Origin: Rhodobacteraceae bacterium MED-G08
Lineage (GTDB): Bacteria > Pseudomonadota > Alphaproteobacteria > Rhodobacterales > Rhodobacteraceae
Assembly: GCA_002457055.1 (NCBI GenBank)
Contig: NTKT01000009.1
Coordinates: 1-64,000 of the forward strand
Direction: 5' to 3'
DNA: 64,000 nucleotides
Made by a program: the position numbers and the translations under genes. This document shows, in pieces, positions 9,307 through 18,071 of this stretch (the stretch's first letter is position 1; every line of letters starts with the position of its first letter). The notes under the pieces are model-generated. The model had not been told where the DNA came from. It made no database searches and worked only from the letters and a program-made list of their open reading frames with translations.

Positions 9307-10175
9307 GTGGAAAAGCTATTTCAATTATAGCGTTCATCGGTTCAGTATTTTCGCCATGGTATAAGTGGTCAGGAAGAAAAGTTCCACAGAACAACGTTTG
9401 TATAAATGTCGCCACTTACGGCCCTGGAGGTCGGTTTACTATGACTGACCGTGGAAGTTCAGCTTTGCAGCAATCAAAACACAGCCTTACTGTTGGGCCA
9501 TCCTCAATGATTTGGGATGAGGCAGAACAAAGTTTAATTATATCCGTTAATGAAGTCAGTAGCTTACCTATAATATCACCTGTTAAGGGTACAATTATTG
9601 TGAAGCCGAAGTCGATCACTGATGTCGAGCTACCATTGACATCCACTGGTACCCATATTTGGAGACCGTTCGCCCCAACGGCAGAAATTGAGGTGGATCT
9701 AAATACGGCAGGCTGGAAATGGTCAGGACATGGCTATTTTGATGCAAATTTTGGAACTCGCGCACTTGAGCAAGATTTTAACTACTGGACGTGGGGTCGG
9801 TTCCCCGTTTCAGGCGGAACAAAATGCTTTTACGATCTCGAATTTACAAATGGAGAAAAAGAAAGCCACGCATTTAATTTCGACGGCGATGGCGAAGCCT
9901 CGTTGATTTCAGATCCACCTCCTATTAAAAAATTTAAACGAAGCCTTTGGTTTGTAAAACGTAGTACTCGGTGTGACAAATCTTCTAAACCTCGGCAGAT
10001 CAAAAACATGCTCGATGCACCATTTTACAGTAGGGCAGCAGTTGAAACAACTCTAGATGGGGCCAAAACTACAGGAGTTTTCGAAGCTTTAGATCTTCAT
10101 CGTTTCAGGAGTCCTATAATTTTAGCAATGCTCGCTGTACGCGTTCCTCGACGCAGGCGTTGGGCATTTAAGTAG
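9201..10175 (+). CDS. crtC: Carotenoid 1,2-hydratase (hydroxyneurosporene synthase)
   Basis: Adds water across the terminal 1,2 double bond of neurosporene. Recognisable CrtC segments are GYAWWYIDG, IAFIGSVFSPWY, NHIW-like THIWRPFAP and WSGHGYFDANFGTRALE. The frame is open from 8949, but everything before about 9239 overlaps the conserved C-terminus of crtD. No ATG or GTG lies between 9123 and the first conserved residues, so the best local start is a TTG at 9201 (about 324 residues); ATG 9123 is the alternative. The 3' end stops five bases short of the convergent tspO. Identity is firm, start uncertain. Confidence 0.88.
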   Translation: MRPAGSRGDDKGPNFNIDVPSNGYAWWYIDGIDPLSGKAISIIAFIGSVFSPWYKWSGRKVPQNNVCINVATYGPGGRFTMTDRGSSALQQSKHSLTVGPSSMIWDEAEQSLIISVNEVSSLPIISPVKGTIIVKPKSITDVELPLTSTGTHIWRPFAPTAEIEVDLNTAGWKWSGHGYFDANFGTRALEQDFNYWTWGRFPVSGGTKCFYDLEFTNGEKESHAFNFDGDGEASLISDPPPIKKFKRSLWFVKRSTRCDKSSKPRQIKNMLDAPFYSRAAVETTLDGAKTTGVFEALDLHRFRSPIILAMLAVRVPRRRRWAFK

Positions 10176-10179
10176 GGAA

Positions 10180-10626
10180 TTAATTTAGCCTAAATACAGC
10201 AGCATTTAGTGTCGTGGCGAATACTACCCAGGCTAAATATGGTAAAAACAGAACTCCTGCCAATGGTGAATATAGCCAGAAGACGCATGTGGAAATCAAC
10301 ACAGAAACTAATAATAAAAGTATAATAATTAGACCGACTTTTATATTTTTTAATCCAAAAAATACTGGCGTCCACAAGGTATTGATAGCAATTTGGAGCG
10401 CCCATAATGCTAATGCAGAGCCTGAATTCTCAAGATTTGCCAAAGTTGCCCCACTATAGGACATAAGTATGTAAAGAATTGGCCAAGCAACAGGAAAAAT
10501 CCAATTAGGTGGCGTCCACCTTGGCTTATTTAAATCTGAGTACCACTTTCCCGGAGGGAAAAGTGATCCTGTTAGGCCCGCAGCCATACAAGCAAATAAA
10601 AAAATCAGAAAATCTATCCAGAACAT
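10180..10626 (-). CDS. tspO: TspO/MBR family tryptophan-rich sensory protein
   Basis: A 148-residue protein with five predicted membrane helices. It carries the family blocks FPPGKWYSDLNKPRWTPPNWIFPVAWPILY (two adjoining pieces) and LWALQIAINTLWTPVFFGLKN. TspO binds tetrapyrroles and in Rhodobacter dampens photopigment gene expression under oxygen. It follows crtB by 31 bases on the same strand, the arrangement seen in other Rhodobacterales clusters, and converges with crtC. Confidence 0.95.
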   Translation of the reverse strand: MFWIDFLIFLFACMAAGLTGSLFPPGKWYSDLNKPRWTPPNWIFPVAWPILYILMSYSGATLANLENSGSALALWALQIAINTLWTPVFFGLKNIKVGLIIILLLLVSVLISTCVFWLYSPLAGVLFLPYLAWVVFATTLNAAVFRLN

Positions 10627-10657
10627 ATTGTTTCATCTTCCCAAAAAACTGTCTTGG

Positions 10658-11674
10658 CTAGGCGCGATAATGCTCAAGGTCTCTTTGGCGAAGTTGCTCG
10701 AGTATAGAAATAAAACGTTCACTCCAATCAGAGCCATCAAGCTTCTTAACTTCAGCGGCATCAACAAGAAATTTTGTTTGCTCTAGAGGCTGGGCATAAC
10801 GAGTAGCGGGGCCTGGCAACATCAAACTAGCACCCGCCTGCGCACAAGATAATAAAAGTAATCCCACCTTTTTTGTCCGCGACGTTTTAGCCCGAAGAGT
10901 GATGCTGTCATATTTGTTGTTTCGAATTTCCTGTCCAATTGCTGCGTAAATGTGACGTGCAGAGAACATGGCTGGCCTGACCGCTTTTGGCAGGCAAACG
11001 ATTCCAGATTCTGAACGTTGATATAAAATTTCTGCTTTTGATAGTAACCGATGCGCTAACTCCCTTATTTCGGGTGTTGGAGCAGGAGCCTTTAAAAAAG
11101 AATTTGGGTTTACACCAAACTCTTTCATCCAGTTTAGAGGGATATATAAACGTCCTTCCCTAGCATCTTCCCCAATATCACGAGCAATATTGGTAAGTTG
11201 CATCGCAACACCTAAATCACATGCACGTGCCAGAACATTAGAGTCCCGCTGCCGCATAATAACACACATCATCACGCCAACTGCCGAAGCCACCCTAGCC
11301 GAATAAGCAACTAGTTCGTCGAATGTATTATAACGACGCTCCATAGCATCCCAAACCAAACCTTCAATTAAGGCTTCCGGCAACGCACGTGGCATCTGCG
11401 TTTCCTCAACCATTCGTGCAAAAGCTCGATCCATTGGAAGATTTCTAGGCTTGCCAGAATAAACCTGATCTAACCTTTCGACCAAGTCATAAACAGAGGC
11501 GGATTTATCCTCCTTTAGATCAACTTCATCATCAGCTAAACGACAGAAAGCATAGAGCGCCAAGCACGAATTACGAACAGCATGCGGTAATAACCGCGAA
11601 GCTGCGTGAAAACTGAGAGAGCCATTTTTAATCGCATTTTCGCAATAGTCTAAATCTTCTTGGCTATTGGACAT
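10658..11674 (-). CDS. crtB: Phytoene synthase
   Basis: Condenses two GGPP into phytoene. The 338-residue protein has both squalene/phytoene-synthase aspartate motifs, LADDEVD near residue 50 and NIARDIGEDAREGRLYIPL near residue 170. The start chosen is the ATG at 11674, one base after the crtI stop; a longer frame begins inside crtI. crtI, crtB and tspO form a minus-strand operon. Confidence 0.96.
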   Translation of the reverse strand: MSNSQEDLDYCENAIKNGSLSFHAASRLLPHAVRNSCLALYAFCRLADDEVDLKEDKSASVYDLVERLDQVYSGKPRNLPMDRAFARMVEETQMPRALPEALIEGLVWDAMERRYNTFDELVAYSARVASAVGVMMCVIMRQRDSNVLARACDLGVAMQLTNIARDIGEDAREGRLYIPLNWMKEFGVNPNSFLKAPAPTPEIRELAHRLLSKAEILYQRSESGIVCLPKAVRPAMFSARHIYAAIGQEIRNNKYDSITLRAKTSRTKKVGLLLLSCAQAGASLMLPGPATRYAQPLEQTKFLVDAAEVKKLDGSDWSERFISILEQLRQRDLEHYRA

Positions 11675-11675
11675 T

Positions 11676-13220
11676 CTATGAGCCTCCGGACACTGGATCT
11701 GCGACAAGCTGCGCTAAAACTTCGGATGAGGTTACAACGCTTGGAATGCCTGCGCCCGGGTGAGTTCCTGCACCGACAAGATAGAGGTTTTCAATCTCTT
11801 CGCTAATATTGTGTGGCCTGAACCAGGCCGATTGAAAAATGCGAGGCTCAAGAGAAAAACCTGCTCCATACGGACTAAGGTAGCGTTTCTCAAAATCCTC
11901 AGGAGTTAGTATGTGCTCTGCAACGACTTCACTTGAAAACCCAGGGATTGTCTCTTCTAGCACTTTGCGCATCTTATTTTTATAGATTTCTAATTCTTTC
12001 GACCAGTCGACTGGAGTTAGCGTTTTGAGATTCGGGACTGGAGACAATGCATAGAAACAATCGCCGCCCTCAGGCGCAACACTGGGATCCGTTATTGAGG
12101 GGCGGTGAAGATAAATTGACATGTCATCAGCTAAATAACATCTATCAAAAATATCACTTAATAATCCACGATAACGAGGTCCATTAATAATTGTATGATG
12201 CCCAACGTCCTGCCATTTTTCTTTTGTATTTCGAGTGCCAAAATACCAAACAAAAAGCCCCATTGACCAACGCGATTTTTTTAATCTGTTTCCCGACCAA
12301 CGTTTCTTTTTGTGAGTGGGAAGAAGTTTGTCATAAGTCCAGCCAGGATCCGCATTAGAAACAACAACATCAGCGTTTAGTTTAAGCCCATTTTCTAATA
12401 TAACTCCATCAGACTTCTGATCATTAACACTTATCCTCGCAACATTTGAATTTAATAATACCTGACCCCCCTGTTCTTTAACCACGTTAGCCATAGAATC
12501 GGCTAGAGCCTGAACACCACCTTGGACGTAGTGAACACCAAAAGCCTTCTCCAAATGACTTACTAAAATATACATCGAAGTTACATTTCTTGGGTCTCCG
12601 CCAATGAATAGTGGATGGAAGGACAACGCCATCCTGAATTTAGGGTCTTTAACTCGGGCGGATACGTGGGCATATACAGATCTATCCGCTCTTAACCTTA
12701 CGAAGCCTGGGAGTTCCTTCACTAAATCCCAAAGCCTGTTCATGGGTTTTCTGCCCAAGCCCTCGAACCCGAAAACGTATCGCTTTTCACAATCGTCCAG
12801 AAATTTAAGGTAACCTTTTAAATCTTGAGGAAAATTACGAGTAACTTCAGCAAGCATATCTTTTTCATCTTGCCGCACCTGGAAACGCGATCCATCCTGC
12901 CATCTAATCTCATAAAAAGGATCTAATGGGACTAAATTAACATCTGCAGTAAACTCTCTTCCGCAATCCGCCCAAAGTTTTTCAAATACTTGGGGAACTG
13001 TAAGTATTGTCGGACCTAAATCAAATCTAAATCCATTTTTTGTAACTGATGAACCCCTGCCACCAACGCGATCCAACCGATCAATTATAGTTACAGAATA
13101 GCCTTTAGCACCCAGTCGCATTGCTGCAGACAACCCCCCCAGGCCAGCCCCTATTACAACGGCGGACGATTTGGCATGCGACACCAGCGGTATCTTAAGA
13201 TTTGGCTCCAAACGTGTCAT
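11676..13220 (-). CDS. crtI: Phytoene desaturase
   Basis: A FAD-dependent desaturase that takes phytoene to neurosporene (three-step type in the spheroidene pathway). It has the dinucleotide motif VVIGAGLGGLSAAMRL near the N-terminus and the C-terminal family signature LVGAGTHPGAGIPSV. Two ATGs are possible, at 13220 (514 residues) and 13238 (520 residues); neither has a good ribosome site. A perfect PpsR-type palindrome spans the ATG at 13220, and a second lies just upstream of 13238. Divergent from crtA. Confidence 0.95.
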   Translation of the reverse strand: MTRLEPNLKIPLVSHAKSSAVVIGAGLGGLSAAMRLGAKGYSVTIIDRLDRVGGRGSSVTKNGFRFDLGPTILTVPQVFEKLWADCGREFTADVNLVPLDPFYEIRWQDGSRFQVRQDEKDMLAEVTRNFPQDLKGYLKFLDDCEKRYVFGFEGLGRKPMNRLWDLVKELPGFVRLRADRSVYAHVSARVKDPKFRMALSFHPLFIGGDPRNVTSMYILVSHLEKAFGVHYVQGGVQALADSMANVVKEQGGQVLLNSNVARISVNDQKSDGVILENGLKLNADVVVSNADPGWTYDKLLPTHKKKRWSGNRLKKSRWSMGLFVWYFGTRNTKEKWQDVGHHTIINGPRYRGLLSDIFDRCYLADDMSIYLHRPSITDPSVAPEGGDCFYALSPVPNLKTLTPVDWSKELEIYKNKMRKVLEETIPGFSSEVVAEHILTPEDFEKRYLSPYGAGFSLEPRIFQSAWFRPHNISEEIENLYLVGAGTHPGAGIPSVVTSSEVLAQLVADPVSGGS

Positions 13221-13232
13221 ATTAAATTGACA
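13215..13232. promoter_or_regulatory. PpsR/CrtJ-type operator overlapping the crtI start
   Basis: TGTCATATTAAATTGACA is a perfect TGTCA-N8-TGACA palindrome. It covers the ATG at 13220 of crtI and lies 25 bases, centre to centre, from the next site. Binding here would block crtI initiation directly. Confidence 0.75.
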
Positions 13233-13239
13233 ATACATC

Positions 13240-13257
13240 TGTCCATTTTATTTTACA
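13240..13257. promoter_or_regulatory. PpsR/CrtJ-type operator between crtI and crtA
   Basis: TGTCCATTTTATTTTACA fits TGT-N12-ACA. It lies two bases upstream of the alternative crtI ATG (13238) and five bases before the first ATG of the crtA frame (13262). With the site at 13215 it makes a pair that could control both divergent operons. Confidence 0.7.
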
Positions 13258-13261
13258 ATAG

Positions 13262-14029
13262 ATGTCTTTTGTGCTTCACTACCGGCAAGCCCTGCTCTAT
13301 TTTGTTAATCGGAGGCATATTATACAGACGGTAACCATAAGCCTTTATCGTTTTGACGGGGTAATGCGCCAAATTTGGGCATTTGCTATGATGGGACTTG
13401 CGAGGCAAAAACTTAAAAATTTAAATAATTTACGCTTCTGGAAGCTATTAGGTTCAGGAACGGATCAAGGATTCACTCCGATCCCCAATTTTGGCGTATA
13501 TGCAATTCTTTGCGTGTGGGATACAGCTGAGGAAGCTCTTGAGCTTACAAATAATTCAAAAGTATTTTCAAGCTATAAATCACAATCCATAGAACATGCT
13601 ACAATTTACATGGAAGCAGTTTCATCTCGTGGGAAATGGTCTCATAAAGAACCATTTTTGGTTAATTCTAAGGATATAGAGGGGCCAATTGCCATTTTAA
13701 CCCGCGCTACAGTTCGTTGGACAAAACTAATAAATTTTTGGAAGCAATCGCCGTCAATTAGTCAGCGAATAGGGAATAATACAGATGTTATGTTCAAGGT
13801 TGGGTTGGGAGAGGTGCCATTACGCCAGCAACTAACTTTTTCAATCTGGCCAAACTTGGGCTCGATGAAAAAATTTGCTCATGTGAGCGGGCCCCATCGT
13901 GAAGCAATTGATAAAGTCAGAAGTGGAAATTGGTTTAAAGAAGAACTATACGCCCGTTTTCGCGTAAAGAAAATTGAAGGATATTGGCCTGCTCTTGGCA
14001 AACTAAATAATCAGGAAAAATATAGATGA
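13262..14029 (+). CDS. crtA: Spheroidene monooxygenase
   Basis: Oxygenates spheroidene to spheroidenone under oxic conditions, which fits an aerobic phototroph. Conserved CrtA features are FWKLLGSGTDQGFTPIPNFGVYAIL and the basic MGLARQKL stretch (split motifs). The frame opens at the ATG at 13262 (255 residues), but family members begin at a methionine that here aligns with ATA at 13322, just before QTVTISLYRF. A strong GGAGG at 13311-13315 sits six bases before that ATA, and no such site precedes 13262. The true start may therefore be a rare codon. Overlaps bchI as ATGA. Confidence 0.92.
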   Translation: MSFVLHYRQALLYFVNRRHIIQTVTISLYRFDGVMRQIWAFAMMGLARQKLKNLNNLRFWKLLGSGTDQGFTPIPNFGVYAILCVWDTAEEALELTNNSKVFSSYKSQSIEHATIYMEAVSSRGKWSHKEPFLVNSKDIEGPIAILTRATVRWTKLINFWKQSPSISQRIGNNTDVMFKVGLGEVPLRQQLTFSIWPNLGSMKKFAHVSGPHREAIDKVRSGNWFKEELYARFRVKKIEGYWPALGKLNNQEKYR

Positions 14030-15030
14030 ATACACCCTTTCCATTTACGGCAATAGTTGGCCAAGATAATATGAAGTTAGCGCTGGTTCTTACCGCCATT
14101 GACCCAAAGATTGGCGGCGTACTAGTGTTTGGAGACAGAGGCACTGGAAAATCCACTGCCATAAGAGCTTTTGCTGATCTGTTACCACCGATAAAAGTAG
14201 TAAATGGATGTCCAATAAACTCAGAGAGCCATTCAGACGTACCTTCTTGGGTAGATACAACGACAAAAAAAACACAAAAAATAAATACTCCCGTAGTTGA
14301 CTTGCCACTGGGCATTAGCTCCGACCGTATAACTGGCGCTCTGGATATAGAATTTGCTTTAGTTGAGGGAATAAAGAGGTTTCAAACCGGCCTACTTGCG
14401 AAAGCAAATCGAGGATATCTTTATATTGATGAAGTAAACCTGTTAGAAGACCATCTTGTCGATTTATTATTGGACGTAGCACAATCCGGCGAGAATGTTG
14501 TGGAACGAGAAGGTTTATCAATCCGACATGCATCTCGGTTCATTTTAATCGGCTCAGGAAATCCTGAGGAAGGAGAGCTAAGACCTCAGCTTCTTGATCG
14601 GTTTGGGTTATCGGTTGAGGTTTTGACACCGGATACGGTCGATGAGCGTGTTGAAGTTATAAAAAGAAGAGATGACTACGATAAAAACCCTGACGACTAT
14701 GCAGCAACTTGGGACAAAGAAAACAGAAAACTCAGGAACAAAATCCAAAAAGCCAGAAAAAGCCTAGGTTCAATTACTGTGGACAGCAAAATTCTGGAAC
14801 ATTGCGCACAAATTTGTATAGACTTGGGTAGTGACGGTCTTCGAGGAGAGCTTACCCTCGTTAGAACGGCAAGAGCTTTAGCGGCTTTTAATGATAAAGA
14901 ACGTGTGGATCTCGGACATATAAAACAAATTGCCCCAATGGCGCTAAGTCATAGACTAAGAAGAGACCCGCTTGATGACGCAGGCTCAGGAACAAGGGTC
15001 GAGAGATCTGTTCAAAAAATTATAGGATAA
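14026..15030 (+). CDS. bchI: Magnesium chelatase ATPase subunit I
   Basis: The AAA+ motor of magnesium chelatase, which with BchD and BchH inserts Mg into protoporphyrin IX. The 334-residue protein has Walker A GDRGTGKST at residues 36-44, Walker B YIDEVNLL, and the sensor-type GSGNPEEGELRPQLLDRFG. The ATG overlaps the crtA stop as ATGA and bchD starts three bases after its stop, so crtA-bchI-bchD-bchO is one operon. Confidence 0.97.
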   Translation: MNTPFPFTAIVGQDNMKLALVLTAIDPKIGGVLVFGDRGTGKSTAIRAFADLLPPIKVVNGCPINSESHSDVPSWVDTTTKKTQKINTPVVDLPLGISSDRITGALDIEFALVEGIKRFQTGLLAKANRGYLYIDEVNLLEDHLVDLLLDVAQSGENVVEREGLSIRHASRFILIGSGNPEEGELRPQLLDRFGLSVEVLTPDTVDERVEVIKRRDDYDKNPDDYAATWDKENRKLRNKIQKARKSLGSITVDSKILEHCAQICIDLGSDGLRGELTLVRTARALAAFNDKERVDLGHIKQIAPMALSHRLRRDPLDDAGSGTRVERSVQKIIG

Positions 15031-15032
15031 AA

Positions 15033-16712
15033 ATGCCAGAAGTTAACATGGACAGTGCTAAACTTGCTGAAATAGCTCTAAGTTTGTGTTCGTCGGCACC
15101 GCATGATTTTGGAGGTATAGTTTTTAAAAATGCCAGTGAAACACATACTTCCCATATAAGAAGCCTATTTAAGGCAGGGGAAATAAATGCAACAGTCCTT
15201 CAACCTTTTTACACACTAAAGGATCTTACCGGTGGGATAGATGCTATCTCTACCATGTCGAGTGGGAAACTTGTTAAGCAGCCTGGGTTATTGGAAAAAC
15301 CGGGATGGTTTATACAAGTAATGGGCGAGCGATTGCCCTTAGAAAATCAAGCCGTAATGTGCAAACGGATAGATGAGAAAAAAATTGGCCCAGTCTTAAT
15401 TTTGGATGAATCCCGACAGGATGAACCGAATGCTTTACCTAAAATTTCGGATCGGCTCGCGTTCCAGGTTGACTTGATCAACGTGAGATATTGTGACTTT
15501 AAACCTGCAAAACCGTTAACATCTGCTGGTAATACTTTTCGCGCAAAACTAACCAAGCACCAACAAAAAGCGCTTGTACTCTCAGCCATAAAACTTGGTA
15601 TCTATAGCATCCGTCCAGTATTAATGGCTCAAAAAGCCGCTCAAATTTTATCTTCTATCAACGGCTGTGAAGAGGTCTCAAACGGCGACCTAGAACTTGC
15701 TAGTGTTTTGGTATTGGCTCACAGGGCCGTCATAATGGAGAGAACCGAACCCGATCAAACAGATGATAACATTCAGAAAAACAAAACATCTGAAAACGAT
15801 CAAGGTGATGATTTAACTGAAGAAGACCAAACACGATTTTTGCAAGATATGATTATTGAAGCTGTAAAAGCAAAACTCCCTGACGATTTGATAAACCAAC
15901 TAAAGGTTACAAGTAAAGGGATATCAGTGAGTAGAAAAACAGGATTCGGCTACAAGATAAAAGCCAAAGAGCGAGGACGTCCAAGGCCATCCATTAATGG
16001 AAGGCCAAACGGCCAAGAAAGAATAGAAATTTTATCAACACTACGAAATGCAGCCCCATGGCAAAAAATGAGAAAAGGACAACAACCAGATCGAGACGGA
16101 ATAATCATACTTCCTGGAGATTTACAAATCCAACAATTCGACGATAGATCCGAGCGCGTAATTATCTTCGTAGTGGATGCATCAGGGTCAGCAGCAATGG
16201 CTCGATTAGCTGAAGCGAAGGGTGCCGTAGAACTAATGCTTACAAATGCATATTCGAAACGAGATTTTGTTGCGTTAATAGGGTTTAGAGGTCAAGTCGC
16301 AGAGATCCTACTAGAGCCAACACGTTCCTTAGTTCAGGCAAAAAAGAACTTGTCTTCTTTTGCAGCCGGGGGTGGTACTCCGTTAGCATCTGGTTTGGAA
16401 AAGGCTCTTAAAATGGCGGAGCGCTCACGACAAAATAGCAAAACTCCTGTAATCGCTGTATTAACCGATGGAAAAGCAAACATAGATTTGGACGGTAACC
16501 CAGGACGCGACAAAGCAATGGAAGATGCTCAAAAGATAGCCAGCATAGCCCGTGACAGAAAAATTTCCGCAGTTTTCATTGATGTTGGTCGACAATCAAA
16601 TCCAAAACTTATCGATTTGGCACATAAAATGGCAGCGGAGTATATAAATCTACCTAGAGCGAACGCGAAAGATCTTTCTCAATCGCTCAAAACCTCGTTG
16701 GAAAAAGCGTGA
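15033..16712 (+). CDS. bchD: Magnesium chelatase subunit D
   Basis: The 559-residue platform subunit of magnesium chelatase. The N-terminal half resembles BchI without an intact Walker A. The middle carries an acidic linker (about residues 240-270). The C-terminal half is a von Willebrand A domain with the metal-site motif VVDASGSAA and LTDGKAN. It stimulates BchI ATPase and docks on BchH. The stop overlaps the bchO GTG start by four bases. Confidence 0.96.
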   Translation: MPEVNMDSAKLAEIALSLCSSAPHDFGGIVFKNASETHTSHIRSLFKAGEINATVLQPFYTLKDLTGGIDAISTMSSGKLVKQPGLLEKPGWFIQVMGERLPLENQAVMCKRIDEKKIGPVLILDESRQDEPNALPKISDRLAFQVDLINVRYCDFKPAKPLTSAGNTFRAKLTKHQQKALVLSAIKLGIYSIRPVLMAQKAAQILSSINGCEEVSNGDLELASVLVLAHRAVIMERTEPDQTDDNIQKNKTSENDQGDDLTEEDQTRFLQDMIIEAVKAKLPDDLINQLKVTSKGISVSRKTGFGYKIKAKERGRPRPSINGRPNGQERIEILSTLRNAAPWQKMRKGQQPDRDGIIILPGDLQIQQFDDRSERVIIFVVDASGSAAMARLAEAKGAVELMLTNAYSKRDFVALIGFRGQVAEILLEPTRSLVQAKKNLSSFAAGGGTPLASGLEKALKMAERSRQNSKTPVIAVLTDGKANIDLDGNPGRDKAMEDAQKIASIARDRKISAVFIDVGRQSNPKLIDLAHKMAAEYINLPRANAKDLSQSLKTSLEKA

Positions 16713-17560
16713 CCGTAATTATACCAAACTGGTGGCCAAATAGATCGAATTCCGAATTTATTAAGTCAGAAAATTACAATTGGCACATTCAGAAGTTTGG
16801 CTCTGACGGTAAAAAGTTATTACTTATTCACGGAACCGGCGCATCTTCACATAGCTGGTATCCGTTGATTGAAAATCTTAACTTGGAGTTTGAAATATTA
16901 TGTTTGGATTTGCCAGGACACGGTTTCACTCGGGCACTTGTAAGGCAAAAAAAGCAACTAATGATTATTGTAGATCAAATTTCTCTTTTACTGAGAAATA
17001 TCGACTTTTATCCCAACATAATCATGGGTCATTCCGCAGGCGCCGCTGTAGCCTACGAACTAGCAAAAAAAATTAAAACAAAACCAAATACAATAGCTAT
17101 CAATGCTGCATTTGGCCAATTTTCAGGGCTAGCAGGCTTAGCTTTTCCCTATTTTGCAAAAATCGCTGCTTCTACTTCTATTCCAGCAAGATTTTTAAAC
17201 CTACTTGCAAACAATGAAGAAATAGTCAGAAAGTTACTTAATAGCACTGGATCCATCATTCCAGAGCCGCAAATAAAGTGTTATCAATATCTCTTTAGTA
17301 ATTCCGACCATGTAGACGGGACGCTGCAACTGATGGCGGATTGGGATCTTGGAAAATTTTTGGATCGACTGCCTGGAGAAATGTTACCTATCCATTTTTT
17401 AGTTGGAGAGAAGGATAAAACCGTTCCCCCTCACATCTCTAAAAGTTGGGATCAGTTGATGCCCAACTCGTCGCTTACTCAATTTGATGAATTAGGACAC
17501 CTACTGCACGAGGAAAGCCCCAGATCTGTTTCATCTATATTAGGGAAAAATGCCATCTAA
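16709..17560 (+). CDS. bchO: BchO, alpha/beta hydrolase of the magnesium chelatase operon
   Basis: A 283-residue alpha/beta-hydrolase-fold protein. The nucleophile elbow GHSAGA places serine 109, and LLIHGTGASSHSW is the oxyanion region; a C-terminal GHLLHEE supplies the histidine. BchO is always found beside bchD in purple bacteria but its reaction is not established. The GTG start overlaps the bchD stop (GTGA). It converges with cycA, with 24 bases between them and no evident terminator. Confidence 0.92.
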   Translation: MTVIIPNWWPNRSNSEFIKSENYNWHIQKFGSDGKKLLLIHGTGASSHSWYPLIENLNLEFEILCLDLPGHGFTRALVRQKKQLMIIVDQISLLLRNIDFYPNIIMGHSAGAAVAYELAKKIKTKPNTIAINAAFGQFSGLAGLAFPYFAKIAASTSIPARFLNLLANNEEIVRKLLNSTGSIIPEPQIKCYQYLFSNSDHVDGTLQLMADWDLGKFLDRLPGEMLPIHFLVGEKDKTVPPHISKSWDQLMPNSSLTQFDELGHLLHEESPRSVSSILGKNAI

Positions 17561-17584
17561 TTTTATCTTGCAAAAATGGACAGA

Positions 17585-18004
17585 TTATTCAGAAACAGAG
17601 AGCAAATATGCCCAAATATTCAGGACGTCAGCTTCTTTCTTCAGCTTAAAGGACATCTTAGACTTGGCTTTTTTATCGTCTAATTTATCAGCCAGAAACT
17701 TTTTAGGGTTTGCTACATAGGTAACAAACTCTGCTTCCGACCAAACAAATCCTGTTTCCCCGAGGGCTGCCAAGCTCTTTCCATATTTGAAGCCATCAAC
17801 GCTACCTGCTGTTCTTCCAGAAATACCGTAGAGATTTGGACCTGTCTTACCGCCCTTTACAATTGTGTTTCCACCATCATCAACGATCATATGACAGGAT
17901 TTACACTTATTAAATCCCTTTTTTCCCTTCGTAGCATCTCCCGCTGCAACGGCACTAGAGGCCACCATGGTTACGATAGCACAAATGTTCAAAACTTTAT
18001 TCAT
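17585..18004 (-). CDS. cycA: Cytochrome c2, soluble electron carrier
   Basis: A 139-residue precursor with a signal peptide (about residues 1-21, ending SSAVAAG). The single haem site CKSCH is at residues 34-38, and a likely Met ligand lies in SKMSFKL near the C-terminus. It would carry electrons from cytochrome bc1 to the photo-oxidised reaction centre or to oxidase in the periplasm. The start is the ATG at 18004, with GGAGG five bases upstream; the longer frame overlapping hemA has no support. A single PpsR-type palindrome lies 38 bases upstream. Confidence 0.92.
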   Translation of the reverse strand: MNKVLNICAIVTMVASSAVAAGDATKGKKGFNKCKSCHMIVDDGGNTIVKGGKTGPNLYGISGRTAGSVDGFKYGKSLAALGETGFVWSEAEFVTYVANPKKFLADKLDDKKAKSKMSFKLKKEADVLNIWAYLLSVSE

Positions 18005-18041
18005 ATAATCCTCCACTAGTTCTAAAAAGAGAGTTAGTACT

Positions 18042-18059
18042 TGTTGTGTAAAGTCAACA
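18042..18059. promoter_or_regulatory. Possible PpsR-type operator upstream of cycA
   Basis: TGTTGTGTAAAGTCAACA fits TGT-N12-ACA with a 5-base inverted repeat (TGTTG, CAACA). It lies between hemA and cycA. It is a lone site, and such a match is expected by chance several times in this window, so confidence is limited. Confidence 0.4.
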
Positions 18060-18071
18060 TAAAGTGATATA

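Noticed and set aside
18042-18059. Strong claim of PpsR control of cycA
   Set aside because: A single TGT-N12-ACA match is expected by chance many times in this window, so it is kept only as a low-confidence feature.
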